From Saccoglossus kowalevskii (taxonomy: Eukaryota; Hemichordata; Enteropneusta; Harrimaniidae): a DNA stretch of 10,468 nucleotides. Positions 1-8,720 of the stretch are shown here, one piece after another. The DNA lies in NCBI RefSeq assembly GCF_000003605.2, contig NW_003135381.1:3905-14372 (forward strand), written 5' to 3'. Both the position numbers and the translations under genes were made by a program. The notes under the pieces are model-generated. The model did not search any database, was not told the DNA's origin, and was given only the letters and a program-made list of their open reading frames with translations. How positions within the stretch are numbered: the stretch's first letter is position 1; the number at the start of each line of letters is the position of its first letter.

Positions 1-671
1 AATTTATTTTCACTATTGGTAAGTAACCATTTTTCATTTTTAACATGCTGATAATATTAAGCCAGAAATGTGTATATATTAAAAATAAATGTGCAAGATT
101 AATTACTGCTGGCCATTGAGATGTTAATTTCGCACGTCTATTTAATCAATGTAGACCCGCGGTATTGAGATGTGCGCGTAGTTAAGACAACAATCAATAC
201 ATTATAGTGACCGATAAGATGTCTTACTTAATTATAGTTGAATGATGCACCGCTGACAATCGCCCATGACAACCATCATGCTGGTGCAGAAATTTTTGGT
301 GATGGCCCTTACGTCATGTTACTTTTCACTGAAGTAGACATACGAGTCCTCTGGGAGTCCGATGATAAAAGAACAACTATCACAGTGGGAGATGAGAAGC
401 TGTCTTTGTGTGGATTGTTGGCATATGGAAGTGGAAAAACTTCCGACAAAGTGGAGAAATTACCACAGAATACTATTAATGAATGGATAGTGTCGGCAAG
501 GTGATATCACAATCATATGTCTCGATATAGCATGCAAATTAAATAAATCAATCACATGGTCATCAATGTTGAAGTGAACACGTTCTACAAAAGTAATGGT
601 TCGAATAATATGCATTTGTTCTTTAAAAAATATTATGTGTGTTTTTTTACAGTTGTAAAGAAGAGAAATAA
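1..671 (+). CDS. 3' end of a host gene with a von Willebrand factor type D-like domain (partial, spliced)
   Basis: Three exon pieces are inferred: 1-18, ending at a GTAAGT donor (19-24); 238-500, preceded by AG and followed by a GTGATA donor; and 653-671, preceded by a T-rich tract ending in ACAG and finishing with TAA at 669-671. The phases agree: the middle exon ends with two bases of a codon that 653 completes. A TAG at 235-237 stops upstream reading in that frame, so the middle exon should start at 238. Its 87 codons show NDAPLT, GDGPYVMLLF, VLWES, TITV and then LCGLL with Cys at codon 58. The joined end reads W-I-V, three residues, then Cys. That order fits the second half of VWD domains (GxYV, V.W.G, CGLCG, W.V..C), but the second Cys of CGLCG is Leu-Ala here. 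VWD domains occur in secreted proteins such as mucins, hemolectin and vitellogenin-like proteins; which protein this is cannot be told. The splice model is good; the domain call is by motif pattern only. Confidence 0.55.
19..237 (+). other. intron (219 bp)
   Basis: Starts with the consensus donor GTAAGT at 19-24 and ends in TTATAG at 232-237, leaving phase 0 on both sides. The acceptor pyrimidine tract is weak, which is the main doubt. No other feature is seen inside it. Confidence 0.5.
501..652 (+). other. intron (152 bp)
   Basis: The donor is AAG|GTGATA at 498-506 and the acceptor is GTTTTTTTACAG ending at 652. The reading frame joins across it and reaches a stop seven codons later. The strong acceptor is the best evidence for a spliced gene here. 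Confidence 0.55.
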
Positions 672-900
672 CTACGGTAACCACTCTTTTTAGACACAAT
701 ATGGCACATACGAGATGTTTAGTTTGATAAGTGGCATATTAGTTAGTGTTAAATCGAAGTTACCTAAGAATCATATGAATATTCTCTTATAATCCATAAG
801 CTAATTTACGGAATTTACCTGCTCCATTTAAGAAGCAGGCACATCTAACACTATATTACGTATATTAGGTCAATTCAAATAAAGGTTCGAACCTTATGCA
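672..900 (+). other. putative 3' UTR with AATAAA at 878-883
   Basis: AT-rich sequence after the predicted stop. An AATAAA hexamer at 878-883 lies about 200 bp past the stop and could set the mRNA end. It is followed at once by a perfect 14-bp palindrome, AAGGTTCGAACCTT. AATAAA is common by chance in AT-rich DNA, so this is tentative. Confidence 0.35.
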
Positions 901-3157
901 GCAATGCTAGTTTGGTTGTCAAATGTGTCAGGCGTAAATAATATTTATTACTCAAGCGAAGTTGCTGAGCTCATTATCATTCAAAGTGGTTAGCCTAAAA
1001 TGATCAGAAATGAGCCTTAAACGACTCCACCCAACATTACGTGCGTCCCCGATTTATTCGACCGAAGCCTCAACATTAATCCTTGGCAGATTTCACACGT
1101 CCTCAAACGATTGTGAGCCACAACTGCCTCAGCACAAAGACTGTTGTGCGATACAAGGGAATGTAAAGGGAAAAGTATTGTAGTGTTACCACTGTGTAAT
1201 TTAAATATATCTGCATTAACATTCACTATTAAGGACAATATGGGAGTAGAAGCAAGGCTGGGCACATTTTGCATAATAGTAGTTAGTTAGAATTACCACA
1301 CATTGTGGGATATCGAAATATGGATGATAAACAACAAGTGATATTTCCAGAGATATAGTTAGAATTGAAGCAAAGGAGTGGCCTATTAACCCATAAAACA
1401 TACTCGCACAAATTCGTACATATCATCCTGTATTGTTGTGTGCAGAGCAAAGGGTTTCTTTATTACAGGAAATATTTATGAACAATAAAACCTGAAATTC
1501 AGAAAAACTATGAACAATAAATAATGAAAATCTATGATTTTCTGTACTGTTTCCAAAAAGATAAAAACTGAACCATAAAATTTATAAAAAGCACAGTGCT
1601 GAAATATAATCTTACACTCGCATACGAGTCTTCAACATGTACAGTTTGGTGACATGGGTCAAATTTTGTATACTAATGTGCGGGGTCATTAATTAAATAA
1701 TAACAATATTATATACACAATTACACATTCTCCGGGGGATTGGCATTGGTTACAAATGTTTAAGAAAAAATATAAGGTTAAAAAAATACAAAAATACAAA
1801 AAACTAAGCTAATACATTACAGAGAAGAAGAATATTAAGACTAATTTATTACTACCTTATACTAAAATATATTTGGAAATTTAGAGTACTAACAAATTCC
1901 CACTTCCGGTCCGGTTAGACTTAAAATACACCACGAGTATTCACTTTTGAGATATAATTTCTGGCATTTGTTGGTTCTTGGATATTTAAGCTGTCTCGTC
2001 CTGTACTTTGTTTGGTGATTCGAACTTTCCAGTTTGCGTAAAAAGGGAGAGTTTCGCGATTTCGACATCGACAATGCCTTGGTTTCATTATTTGCTGAGG
2101 TATGTGCTCTGTAAAATCAAATCGACGTATTCCATTCCCAATCAACAATGGTATATTCCTCCATTTTATGCCATGACTCGAAACAGTCTTTTTTTCTTGA
2201 CGTGTTCATTTGCCTTCAATAACGTTTCAGTGGCTGTCACTGTCGTATTTTGAATCTTGCCGATAACATTTTGGTTCAAATTTACGTAGCTATCACCGAA
2301 AAAACAAATTTTCAACTAACATACCGGAAGTTTCCGTGTCGCATTAAATTGCGTTCACCATGCTAGGCAATCAAAAATGTATTTGCACTAAAGTACGTTG
2401 AAGATATGTTCTTTATCATGATAGCATAACGTTTACTAAAATTGAAGTATGATTGGGTCGCAGTAGTACACTGCCGCCTCTAATAAATAAGCTATATTAC
2501 CGCTGGGCTGAATCAATGATATATCACCCAACAAAATGGATGATTGGGCGGAAATCGTTTGTTTTTGTTTTTTGACCCCAACATTTTTCGCTCAGAAAGC
2601 CATTCACGCTAAATTTTGATTCACTGGGCGCCACTAATAAATAACCTATCTAAGCGCTAGGCTGAATCATTCATATCGCCAAATAAACATGGAAGAATGG
2701 GCGAACATTCGAAACATTCGTCGTCGATATTGCATTACTTGTATTACATTGCGTTTTTAGAGTCCTTCAATTTTGTTTCAAAGACTGCAGTCGCACAGAG
2801 ATAACCAGAACGTTGAAAACGTAGTCGTGAAATTCACGTGCAGTAAGATACGTTTTCGGATTCCCTCATATTTGTTTTGACCTTTGTCAACTATTTCCAC
2901 ATCAAAGTGAATTACAGCATTAAGATTTGTTCCCCGGGAATCTTCGCTGGTATTTTCGCTCGGAAACATAAGGGCCATAAAACTTGATTTCCAAGGACGC
3001 AGGTCGTCTCCATCGAACGATTTCTCTTGTTTCAAGTTCGTTGTATGTCTAGAAACATGGCCACGTTGTTATTTTAGTGAATATATAGAACATGTCCTAT
3101 TTAAATAAAGGATTTGGATATGCCAATGGAACAAATCCGTACTGGAACGTCTCCAGT
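901..3157. other. intergenic or intronic AT-rich stretch without a supportable gene
   Basis: Both strands were scanned. Open frames are all under about 90 codons and lack recognisable motifs or convincing splice signals. Small structures seen are a 13-bp direct repeat TATGAACAATAAA at 1477-1489 and 1509-1521, a hairpin GAAAATC-tat-GATTTTC at 1526-1542, an A-rich tract near 1760-1815, the longer direct repeat at 2469-2711, and a 6-bp-arm inverted repeat ACTGGA-acgtc-TCCAGT at 3141-3157. The part around 2700-3060 is richer in CG dinucleotides than its surroundings, and its minus strand keeps an 85-codon open frame (2778-3035), but no family was recognised. Confidence 0.5.
2469..2711. repeat. 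degenerate direct repeat, two copies of about 90 bp
   Basis: Copy A spans 2469-2557 and copy B 2622-2711, in the same orientation and offset by about 153 bp. Both start CACTG and share CTAATAAATAA, GCT, GGCTGAATCA, ATAT, ATGGA and GGGCG in the same order. Identity is roughly three quarters by eye, with small indels. A further partial match to the copy end (TGATTGGGTCG) lies at about 2451. This suggests an old tandem duplication or satellite remnant. No coding function is apparent. Confidence 0.6.
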
Positions 3158-3178
3158 ATATTATTATTATTATTATTT
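3158..3178 (-). repeat. (TAA)n microsatellite tail of the LINE
   Basis: About seven TTA units on the plus strand (TAA on the element strand), directly downstream of an AATAAA-containing 3' UTR. The position at the element end fits a LINE 3' tail rather than an independent microsatellite. Confidence 0.7.
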
Positions 3179-3313
3179 TATTTCCATTTCTCTAAGGAAA
3201 TATACTTCACTAACCTGGGGAAATAGGTTACAATGCATATAAAAAAGAAAGTTACAGGCGTGACTTTGATCGCCTCAATAAAATGAAATATTATAATTCA
3301 TCTATTGGAGAAC

Positions 3314-4150
3314 TCACACTAACAAATTATATCTAATCTGAAAAGCTGTGTATACAAATCTTGCAAGAATTTGGATGATTTCATGGTTATCCTGGGAAAA
3401 TATATATATAAGTTTTCTGATAGGCGAAAGGAGCTCAAATTGTGGTTCAATGTAGTTAATTCGATCAAAAAGTGGTTTTCGAACATGGTTATATGCTGGA
3501 CAAACTACCAGAAATGAGTCTCATCTTCAACAGCATCCATACCTATTTGGCAGGTTTCATAATATCTACCAGTCTCAATGTGTAACTTATGGCTAGAGCA
3601 CCGGAGTTTAGTTAAAGCTTGTATGTGCAGGGGAACACGAACGATATCCAAATAATCCTCATAAACAATATTTGTTTTAAATTGGCGATCTACGAACATT
3701 GTCAAATAAAGCACTTTCCAACTTTTGAAATAACAATCTCTCTCTTTCTTTCCAATTAACAACGTTGTTTCATCAGTAATTTGGGAGATAAACCTATTCT
3801 CCCAAATAGTATGCACATTGTGTTTAATTAATAATTTCTTAAAAGCTAAAGCAAAAGAGGGTTTTTCTATCAGTGCCAATTTTTCAGACTCTCTATAGGC
3901 TTTGTAAACGAGTCGGTTATATGACATTTACAATACTGATTTACTATAACTGCCGCTCCATAGTTTAAAATTGGTTTAATTTTCGTGTCAAATATTTTTT
4001 GAAGTAATTTTGGGGAGATATCGTTCTTATAAAAAGTCCTCTACTCTCCGAAAGTTGACAATGGCACTAGCCCAAAATGGACTTCTTTTTGAACACGTCT
4101 TTAAAGTTAAATCAGTGTTGAGGTACTGCGATGTAATCGATAATGTTGAC
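3314..4150 (-). pseudogene. LINE reverse transcriptase C-terminal end, frameshifted
   Basis: Three minus-strand frames each carry part of one protein. Around 4020-3945 a frame reads SPKLLQKIFDTKIKPILNYG, the pattern that follows the catalytic core of many LINE reverse transcriptases (SPxL..LFDt.vkPIL.YGsE). From 3927 to 3505 a 140-codon frame ends in SSHKLHIETGRY, a Cys and EDETHF, which matches the C-terminal Cys/His segment of LINE proteins. It stops after a one-base slip. In the next frame, from about 3518 to TGA at 3314-3316, the same protein continues with a Cys-Pro and then an FDRIN motif. At least two frameshifts make it inactive. In these proteins this region binds RNA or DNA during target-primed reverse transcription. 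The extension from 4020 to about 4150 is weaker. Confidence 0.7.
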
Positions 4151-4472
4151 GTCGCCGTACGTAAAAACACGCTCTCGAAACAGTCAATCACACGAAAGTT
4201 TTACACATCATAACACAATTGATTAATCGTCACTATATTAGGAAAACTACTATCATATCGTCAACGTCAGTTTATATTTATGGGCGCTAATGGTCTTGCA
4301 ATCACATTCCACAGTTGACATCAATATACATCATTAGTTCTGGACTAAGACCAATATGCCGTGTAAGCTTGAGAGTCACAAGCTCATGAGAACGTGTCGA
4401 CGGATCTCAGCCAGTCCTGCCATCTGGCCTCATCATTCAACCTTTATCAGTAAATGTCATGGCAACCACCAT

Positions 4473-4502
4473 TAAGCAGAAATATAAATCAAATTCTGCT
4501 TA
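4473..4502. repeat. inverted repeat, 9-bp perfect stem
   Basis: TAAGCAGAA at 4473-4481 pairs exactly with TTCTGCTTA at 4494-4502 across a 12-base AT-rich loop. It lies in the U3 part of the 3' LTR. It could be a protein-binding site or a chance hairpin. Confidence 0.55.
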
Positions 4503-4645
4503 TGCACTCCGGGCATAATGTTCCCATGTCAAAGATGTTGTCACACTTATATTCCACACGTCAAATACATCAATACTCATCATGCAAATAAACACACACA
4601 ATTATAACAAAATGTTTAGTTTCAAATGAGTAAAAACAATGATTA

Positions 4646-4773
4646 AATACAATTACTATACGTCTAATACAATGGTTATAATTCCAAATACAATGGTTAT
4701 AATTCTAAATATAATGGTTATACATTCAAACACAACGGATATAATTTTAAATACAATGGTTATAATTTCAAAT
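4646..4773. repeat. 21-bp minisatellite, about six units, in the U3 region
   Basis: Units related to AATACAATGGTTATAATTCCA start at 4646, 4666, 4687, 4708, 4729 and 4750. The period is 21 bp after the first, more divergent unit, and ACAATGGTTATAATT is the conserved core. A plus-strand open frame across it repeats NTMVII, but this is a by-product of the period being a multiple of three and is not a gene. Between env and the LTR body it would lie in U3, where tandem host-factor sites can act as enhancers or insulators; that role is inferred. Confidence 0.85.
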
Positions 4774-4909
4774 GTCCTACTCTACCAAGGAGAGCACTTC
4801 ACTTGTTACCTAAATATTCAGCATTTGGTTCCCTACCTAATGCATATCAGTAATATCTCTTTGAATTTTGGTATAGACCTCAGACAATCCCACTAGAAAT
4901 CTGTAATAA

Positions 4910-4926
4910 TTCCCTACACCTTCTAC
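4910..4926 (-). other. candidate polypurine tract
   Basis: On the element strand it reads GAAGGTGTAGGGA within a mostly purine run, 22 bases past the last env-region stop codon and just before the inferred start of U3. This is where plus-strand priming is expected. Two T interruptions weaken it, and no second U3 start is available for comparison. Confidence 0.3.
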
Positions 4927-4947
4927 AGCTGTGCATAAACTATCTTT

Positions 4948-5302
4948 CTATTTTGGTACCTTAACGGCCTTGGGCAAAAGAATCACACGTTCCTCATTAT
5001 GTAGTTTGTATTTCAAAGCACCCCATACAATGTTTAACACAGGCGTGAATATGCCCCGCTCGATGGTAAAATTTCCATTTACGGGTCGTTTTTCAAAGGC
5101 CAATTGACTCAGAGACACGTACAGGGTCATGACATTTATTAAGACATACAGCAGTACAGGGCAACTTAGGCGCCCGATACACTATAGAGTGGTTACGATA
5201 ACATTTATACAACCGAATAATCGCCAATGTCAATAAGAATCCTGAACACAATAAAATTAGAATTAAGGTTTCGTTTAGAAGTTGGATCACGGAACTCTTC
5301 AA
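4948..5302 (-). pseudogene. post-env membrane-protein-like reading frames (second transmembrane segment and tail)
   Basis: Directly after the TGA (5306-5308) that closes the env anchor frame, the same frame stays open to 5093. It encodes a hydrophobic segment at about 5270-5210 (ETLILILLCSGFLLTLAII) followed by a basic, Cys-containing tail. An overlapping frame at 5130-4948 with its own ATG encodes a 60-residue stretch ending KAVKVPK just before the inferred polypurine tract. These could be a continuation of the env C-terminus interrupted by mutation, a duplicated anchor, or a separate small ORF. The second hydrophobic segment resembles the first (ET.., ICxG/LCxG, then L-rich). No family was recognised beyond this. 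Confidence 0.5.
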
Positions 5303-5305
5303 ATC

Positions 5306-7153
5306 TCACAAGGGATGGTCCGTAATTAACTCATCTACTGGCAAATATAACGTTTTAGCCCGGGCCCTGGGAATGGTTGCAATCAATATACTCAAAGTTC
5401 TCACCTTACAAATTGTATATACTGAGAGAATCAGCGATCCAGTACATATAATAGCCAGAATGGTTTCAATTATAGTAATAGATTTGACCTCCAAAAATGG
5501 CAAGACAGGAATTTCATCATTTCTCGCTAAATATTTTGTCCGCGATAGAATAATAAATTCGTTTGTTTTTCTTCAATAAATCCGCCGTCCTGTTTAAATC
5601 CACTACCAAATGTGCGTCAGAACGTACAATCTCAAATTTCCCCTATTAATGGTTGTATTAGAGAGCTGCACTCGCCACGAATTCTCGTACATTGATTCTC
5701 CTGTAATTTCTATCAAGTCTTCTGGGTCATAAAAGGGTAGTAAAAATAGCAAATTTACCGGAAGCAGAAACGTGGAGGCCTCGTCTTCTGTGCAACTAGT
5801 CAAAAACGGTGGTATATAAAAATTATCTGACTGTATAGCCCATCCACATGGCAATTTAATTATACACATTGTTCAACATTCAATAGGCTCTGGGCTTCTA
5901 TCCCCGCATTCCATCAACCATTTTGTATCATTGCTATTTACTAAGATATTTCTCTTTCCTACCTCAAGAACCTTCGGGTTGTATACAGGATTAATTATTA
6001 AATTTATTTTACATGTATTATGAATTTCCTCTTTATTATCATATAACAATGCCTTCGTACACGACGACTTACGCATATTTATCATAGTAATTGCAGAGGG
6101 ACAATCTTTTACTGACAGACCGCTACAATTCGAAAATTGATCCGTACTCATTTCAATATAGGAAGTTTCATCTTTATTAACCCTGAAATACTCCGAAACT
6201 GACGTCACCTTTGTGCGCCCGTTCTTTGCTGTATTATTATCAAAACGGTGAGGCTTATCACCTAAATCATAAGGGAGGGGCATAGGCATGACTATCACCT
6301 TATACACCTTGAATATGTAATTATTGTCTGTATACCGAAATGTCACTCTCGCATTATGGTAATAATAATTCAAATTTGTATATGCTATATCAAAATTAGG
6401 ATATTTCCTTTGTACTTTCTTCCATACCGCCATTAAAGCATTCCCTGACACCTTTGGTTCGACCAACAGCAAAGGCAACCTTTCTTGTAATAACACGTCA
6501 ATCGAACCCATCCTACGTTGTGTGTCGCGTTCAAGTAACTGTAACGTTTGCAGCAGCTGTACAGCATATCGAAACATTAAATGCGTGGATCGCCGTTCAT
6601 AATTTAACTTTTTTTCTAATGCCTCTTGATTGACTTCCATGTTATCAAGCGTTCTCTCCATTGCGATAAACTAGATATGATTGAATAAATGGCCTCATGA
6701 TTTTCCTTAATCCCATTTAAAGCATTTCCTATTCTCTTATTCGTTGTGAAAACATATGAATTTAAATCATCTTCAGATGCAACAATTTGATTTGTCATAA
6801 CTTCGGTGGAACTTTCCAGTCCCGCTACATGTCGTCTTAAAATATTTACAACATTGGACATGGCTGTTCCAAATAAAGATTTCGACACTTTTCTTACAAA
6901 GTCTAATAGTCCCCTCTTCTGTCGCTCATCGCTCACATCTTGGCTCTCTATCTCTGCACACACGAATCGCCCTCTCATCTCTCGAGATGTGAGACATATA
7001 AAACTGGTGCCAATAATTTAAACTGTTATCGATGTTCGCTACTCGTTCAAACAATACTCCATAATTGGGGCGCAGAACATAATCTCTCGTTTGCACAGAT
7101 GGTTTCCATATTACAACCAGTAATACACTAATAAATATCAATGCTATTCTCAT
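5306..7153 (-). pseudogene. env: envelope glycoprotein (baculovirus F-like), disrupted
   Basis: The ATG at 7153 is followed by a signal-peptide-like segment (MRIALIFISVLLVVIW). After a frameshift near 6980 comes a furin motif, RQKR, at about 6924-6913, then GLLDF and LFGTA, the arrangement of errantivirus Env and baculovirus fusion (F) proteins: a short N-terminal subunit, then a fusion-peptide-bearing subunit. A helical, probably coiled-coil stretch follows (about 6870-6480), then a Cys-rich ectodomain with sequons (NCS, NDT), and a membrane anchor at about 5479-5414 with a basic tail (IPRARAK). Breaks are frameshifts near 6980, 6660, 5640 and 5530, and an in-frame TGA at 5873-5875. In active elements such a protein mediates membrane fusion and cell-to-cell spread; this copy cannot be made intact. 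Its near-complete length contrasts with the gutted pol. Confidence 0.85.
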
Positions 7154-7463
7154 CTTGACATCAATTTCTCGGGAGACGCACTATAAAATTCGTAATGAAA
7201 TGAAACCCGTACGCAGTTAAGATGCGGAAACAACATCATTACTTAGCGCCGCCCACCTTTTTCTGTAACTTAATCATGGGTTTTATCATAGATTCACTCC
7301 ACGCATATTGAGAAACGACACCCCATGAATGAACTCTTTAAACATTATTGTTAGTCATGAATGATGTCCGTCCCACGGTCTAAATAACGTTTCGTCTTGT
7401 CACACCTAATCTCTTTTTAATATACTTCTAAATTATTAATCAATTTCCTTCGCTTTCTCTTAT
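7154..7463 (-). other. pol-env spacer
   Basis: 310 bp between the integrase stop and the env ATG. No conserved motif was recognised. In related elements env is translated from a spliced mRNA, so an acceptor is expected near here, but none could be fixed from the sequence. Confidence 0.5.
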
Positions 7464-8074
7464 TCACCTTAGTCGACCTATCGTCATTTTTTTTCCTTTA
7501 CGTAAGGCCCCGTGTTTTAATCTATTAACATGCACTATATTTTTGAATATTTTCCCATCACATACGTGTTGCAATCGGAAATTCACGGGAGATACTTTTT
7601 CAAACTTGCAGTATGGCCTGTGCCACTGATGTTCCAATTTTTTACTTAACCCCGAAGTTGTTTTAGGCATATGCAAATAAACAATGTCCCCAACTTGGAA
7701 AGTACTCTCTTTCGCCCGCCGGTCAAAATAATATTTTATTCTTCTTTGATTAGCTTCAATGCATTTCAAAGCAGTTTCATGGGCGACTTTTAATTTCTCT
7801 TTTAGTAGTTCTGCATAATTTCGGGGTATTATATTCCCTTGTTCGGGTTCTAATAATACTGTATCTATGGGCAACGTCGCCCATCTCCCGTACGTCAAAT
7901 AAAACGGCGTTTCCTAAATCGTTTCCTGTCTGGCTACTCTATACGCAAATAATGCAGCCGATAACAATACGTCCCAATCTTCTTGTCTAGAGTTGCAAAA
8001 CATATTTAATATTGGAATTAATGTTTGATTAAAACGTTCCGTATTCGCGTTGCATTGTGGGTTATATGGGTTTT
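7464..8074 (-). pseudogene. pol: integrase, C-terminal half (end of core and GPY/F-like domain)
   Basis: One frame runs from about 8074 to a stop at 7464. It begins NPYNPQCNANTERFNQTL, equivalent to the YxPQxNGxxER motif that carries the catalytic Glu of the DDE integrase core. Then come EDWDVLL and ETPFYLTYGR, typical of the core end. An in-frame TAG at 7914-7916 interrupts between these. Downstream are VGDIVYL, then W-x-RPY, SPVNFRLQ and VHVNRLKHG, a GPY/F-type C-terminal domain with Arg in place of the first Gly. Integrase joins retroelement cDNA into host DNA in the nucleus. This copy lacks the second catalytic Asp (see the upstream part) and is dead. Confidence 0.85.
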
Positions 8075-8550
8075 ATGTATGGGTTCAATAAAATCAACTC
8101 CGACCCTATTCCAGAGGGCCTCTTTTTTTAATTGTATTAGGGGGGCCTTGGAGCGTAGTTTAGGAGATTTCCTAGTGGCACAAGCCACACACGTAGATAC
8201 CCAACTGTGGATTTCAGAAGCCATTTTAGGCCAATAATAACGTTGTCTGATTGAAGCATAGGTTTTTGCAAACCCAAAATGACCCCTGTCACTTCATTGT
8301 GGAATTGTTCTAAAACGCTATTTCTTAATTTATGTGGAATGACCAACTGTTTTACACAATCCTGTTCTTTACTAAATCTACCCTTGGGGAATCTGAGGTG
8401 ATACAATTTTCCATTTTCCTTAAAATATTCGTCCCTAGTATATGCCAATATTCGCGCTTCGCGCAGTTCAGGTGGTAGGGTCACATTTGTTAAATAATCT
8501 ATTATTTGGCTTAATTCTTGGTCGGCCTGTTGCATTTCACTAACATTGCA
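8075..8550 (-). pseudogene. pol: integrase, N-terminal zinc-binding domain and first catalytic Asp
   Basis: A frame from about 8550 reads QQADQELSQIIDYL, then KEQDCVKQLVIP and LEQFHNEVTG. It then slips one base in a run of four C at about 8283-8286. In the next frame GHFGFAKTYASIRQRYYWP and CVACATRKS complete the HHCC zinc-binding pattern of retroviral-type integrases. VGVDFIEPI follows, carrying the first catalytic Asp of the DDE triad. The frame then runs into unrelated codons and stops at 8018, because the core between the first Asp and the catalytic Glu region has been deleted at about 8060-8085. Confidence 0.85.
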
Positions 8551-8720
8551 CCAGCCCGTGTCTTCAGGCGTTCCACGACTGCGTTCCCCTCACAATGTAT
8601 GTCTACCGGTCCATCATCGTTAATTTCTGGTTGGTCCCTATCAGTTATTAAGGATACTATTCCAATCAAATCATCATCCTCCTCTAATTCTGTAGGCATT
8701 TGGGGCCCCTTCATAGGTAC
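8511..8720 (-). pseudogene. pol: RNase H-integrase connecting region
   Basis: The frame reads PQMPTELEEDDDLIGIVSL and then an acidic stretch, ending at 8511. It belongs to the same polyprotein as the RNase H tail but is shifted relative to it, probably in the GGGGCCCC run near 8705. Near 8550 it is shifted again relative to the integrase start. It has no motif of its own; the assignment rests on position and on the open frame between recognised domains. Confidence 0.55.

Larger units (their letters stand above)
3158..4177 (-). mobile_element. 3'-terminal fragment of a non-LTR retrotransposon (LINE)
   Basis: The minus strand carries the end of a LINE open reading frame, a short 3' UTR (about 3313-3180) with AATAAA, and a (TAA)n tail at 3158-3178. 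A simple-repeat tail is usual for several LINE clades. Only the last kilobase is present here. The right edge meets the long terminal repeat starting near 4178, so the LTR element probably inserted into this LINE, and any remaining LINE sequence would lie beyond the right edge of the window. The clade is uncertain; the C-terminal Cys/His segment recalls Jockey/CR1-like elements of invertebrates. Confidence 0.7.
4178..4909 (-). repeat. 3' LTR (left copy)
   Basis: Positions 4178-4422 match 10237-10468 with about a dozen substitutions in some 220 aligned bases. The left copy also has about 15 extra bases (GTCGACGGATCTCAG, near 4396-4410). The left limit is where similarity stops and LINE sequence begins. 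The right limit is inferred from a purine-rich tract on the element strand just after env (about 4926-4910), because the matching part of the other copy lies outside the window. The copy includes a 21-bp minisatellite and a 9-bp-stem inverted repeat (4473-4502). No AATAAA is seen on the element strand in 4178-4422. Confidence 0.75.

Noticed and set aside
1889-2253. Overlapping open frames on both strands around 1.9-2.25 kb
   Set aside because: Short, with no recognised motif. A resemblance to a transposase Cys-rich end was considered, but the Cys spacing does not hold.
2778-3035. Minus-strand 85-codon frame in a CG-richer stretch
   Set aside because: No known motif, no clear splice borders and no supporting neighbour. 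Kept only as a remark on the intergenic region.
3145-3157. GAACGTCTCCAGT shared with the right LTR end (about 10449-10461)
   Set aside because: A 13-bp match alone, part of a short inverted repeat beside the LINE tail. The other LTR copy lacks it, so chance is the likeliest explanation.
4010-4213. Plus-strand 67-codon open frame
   Set aside because: It runs across the border between the LINE fragment and the LTR and lies antisense to LINE coding sequence, so it cannot be an old gene.
4639-4896. Plus-strand 85-codon open frame with a repeated NTMVII motif
   Set aside because: It is produced by the 21-bp minisatellite, whose period is a multiple of three, inside the LTR on the opposite strand to the element's genes.
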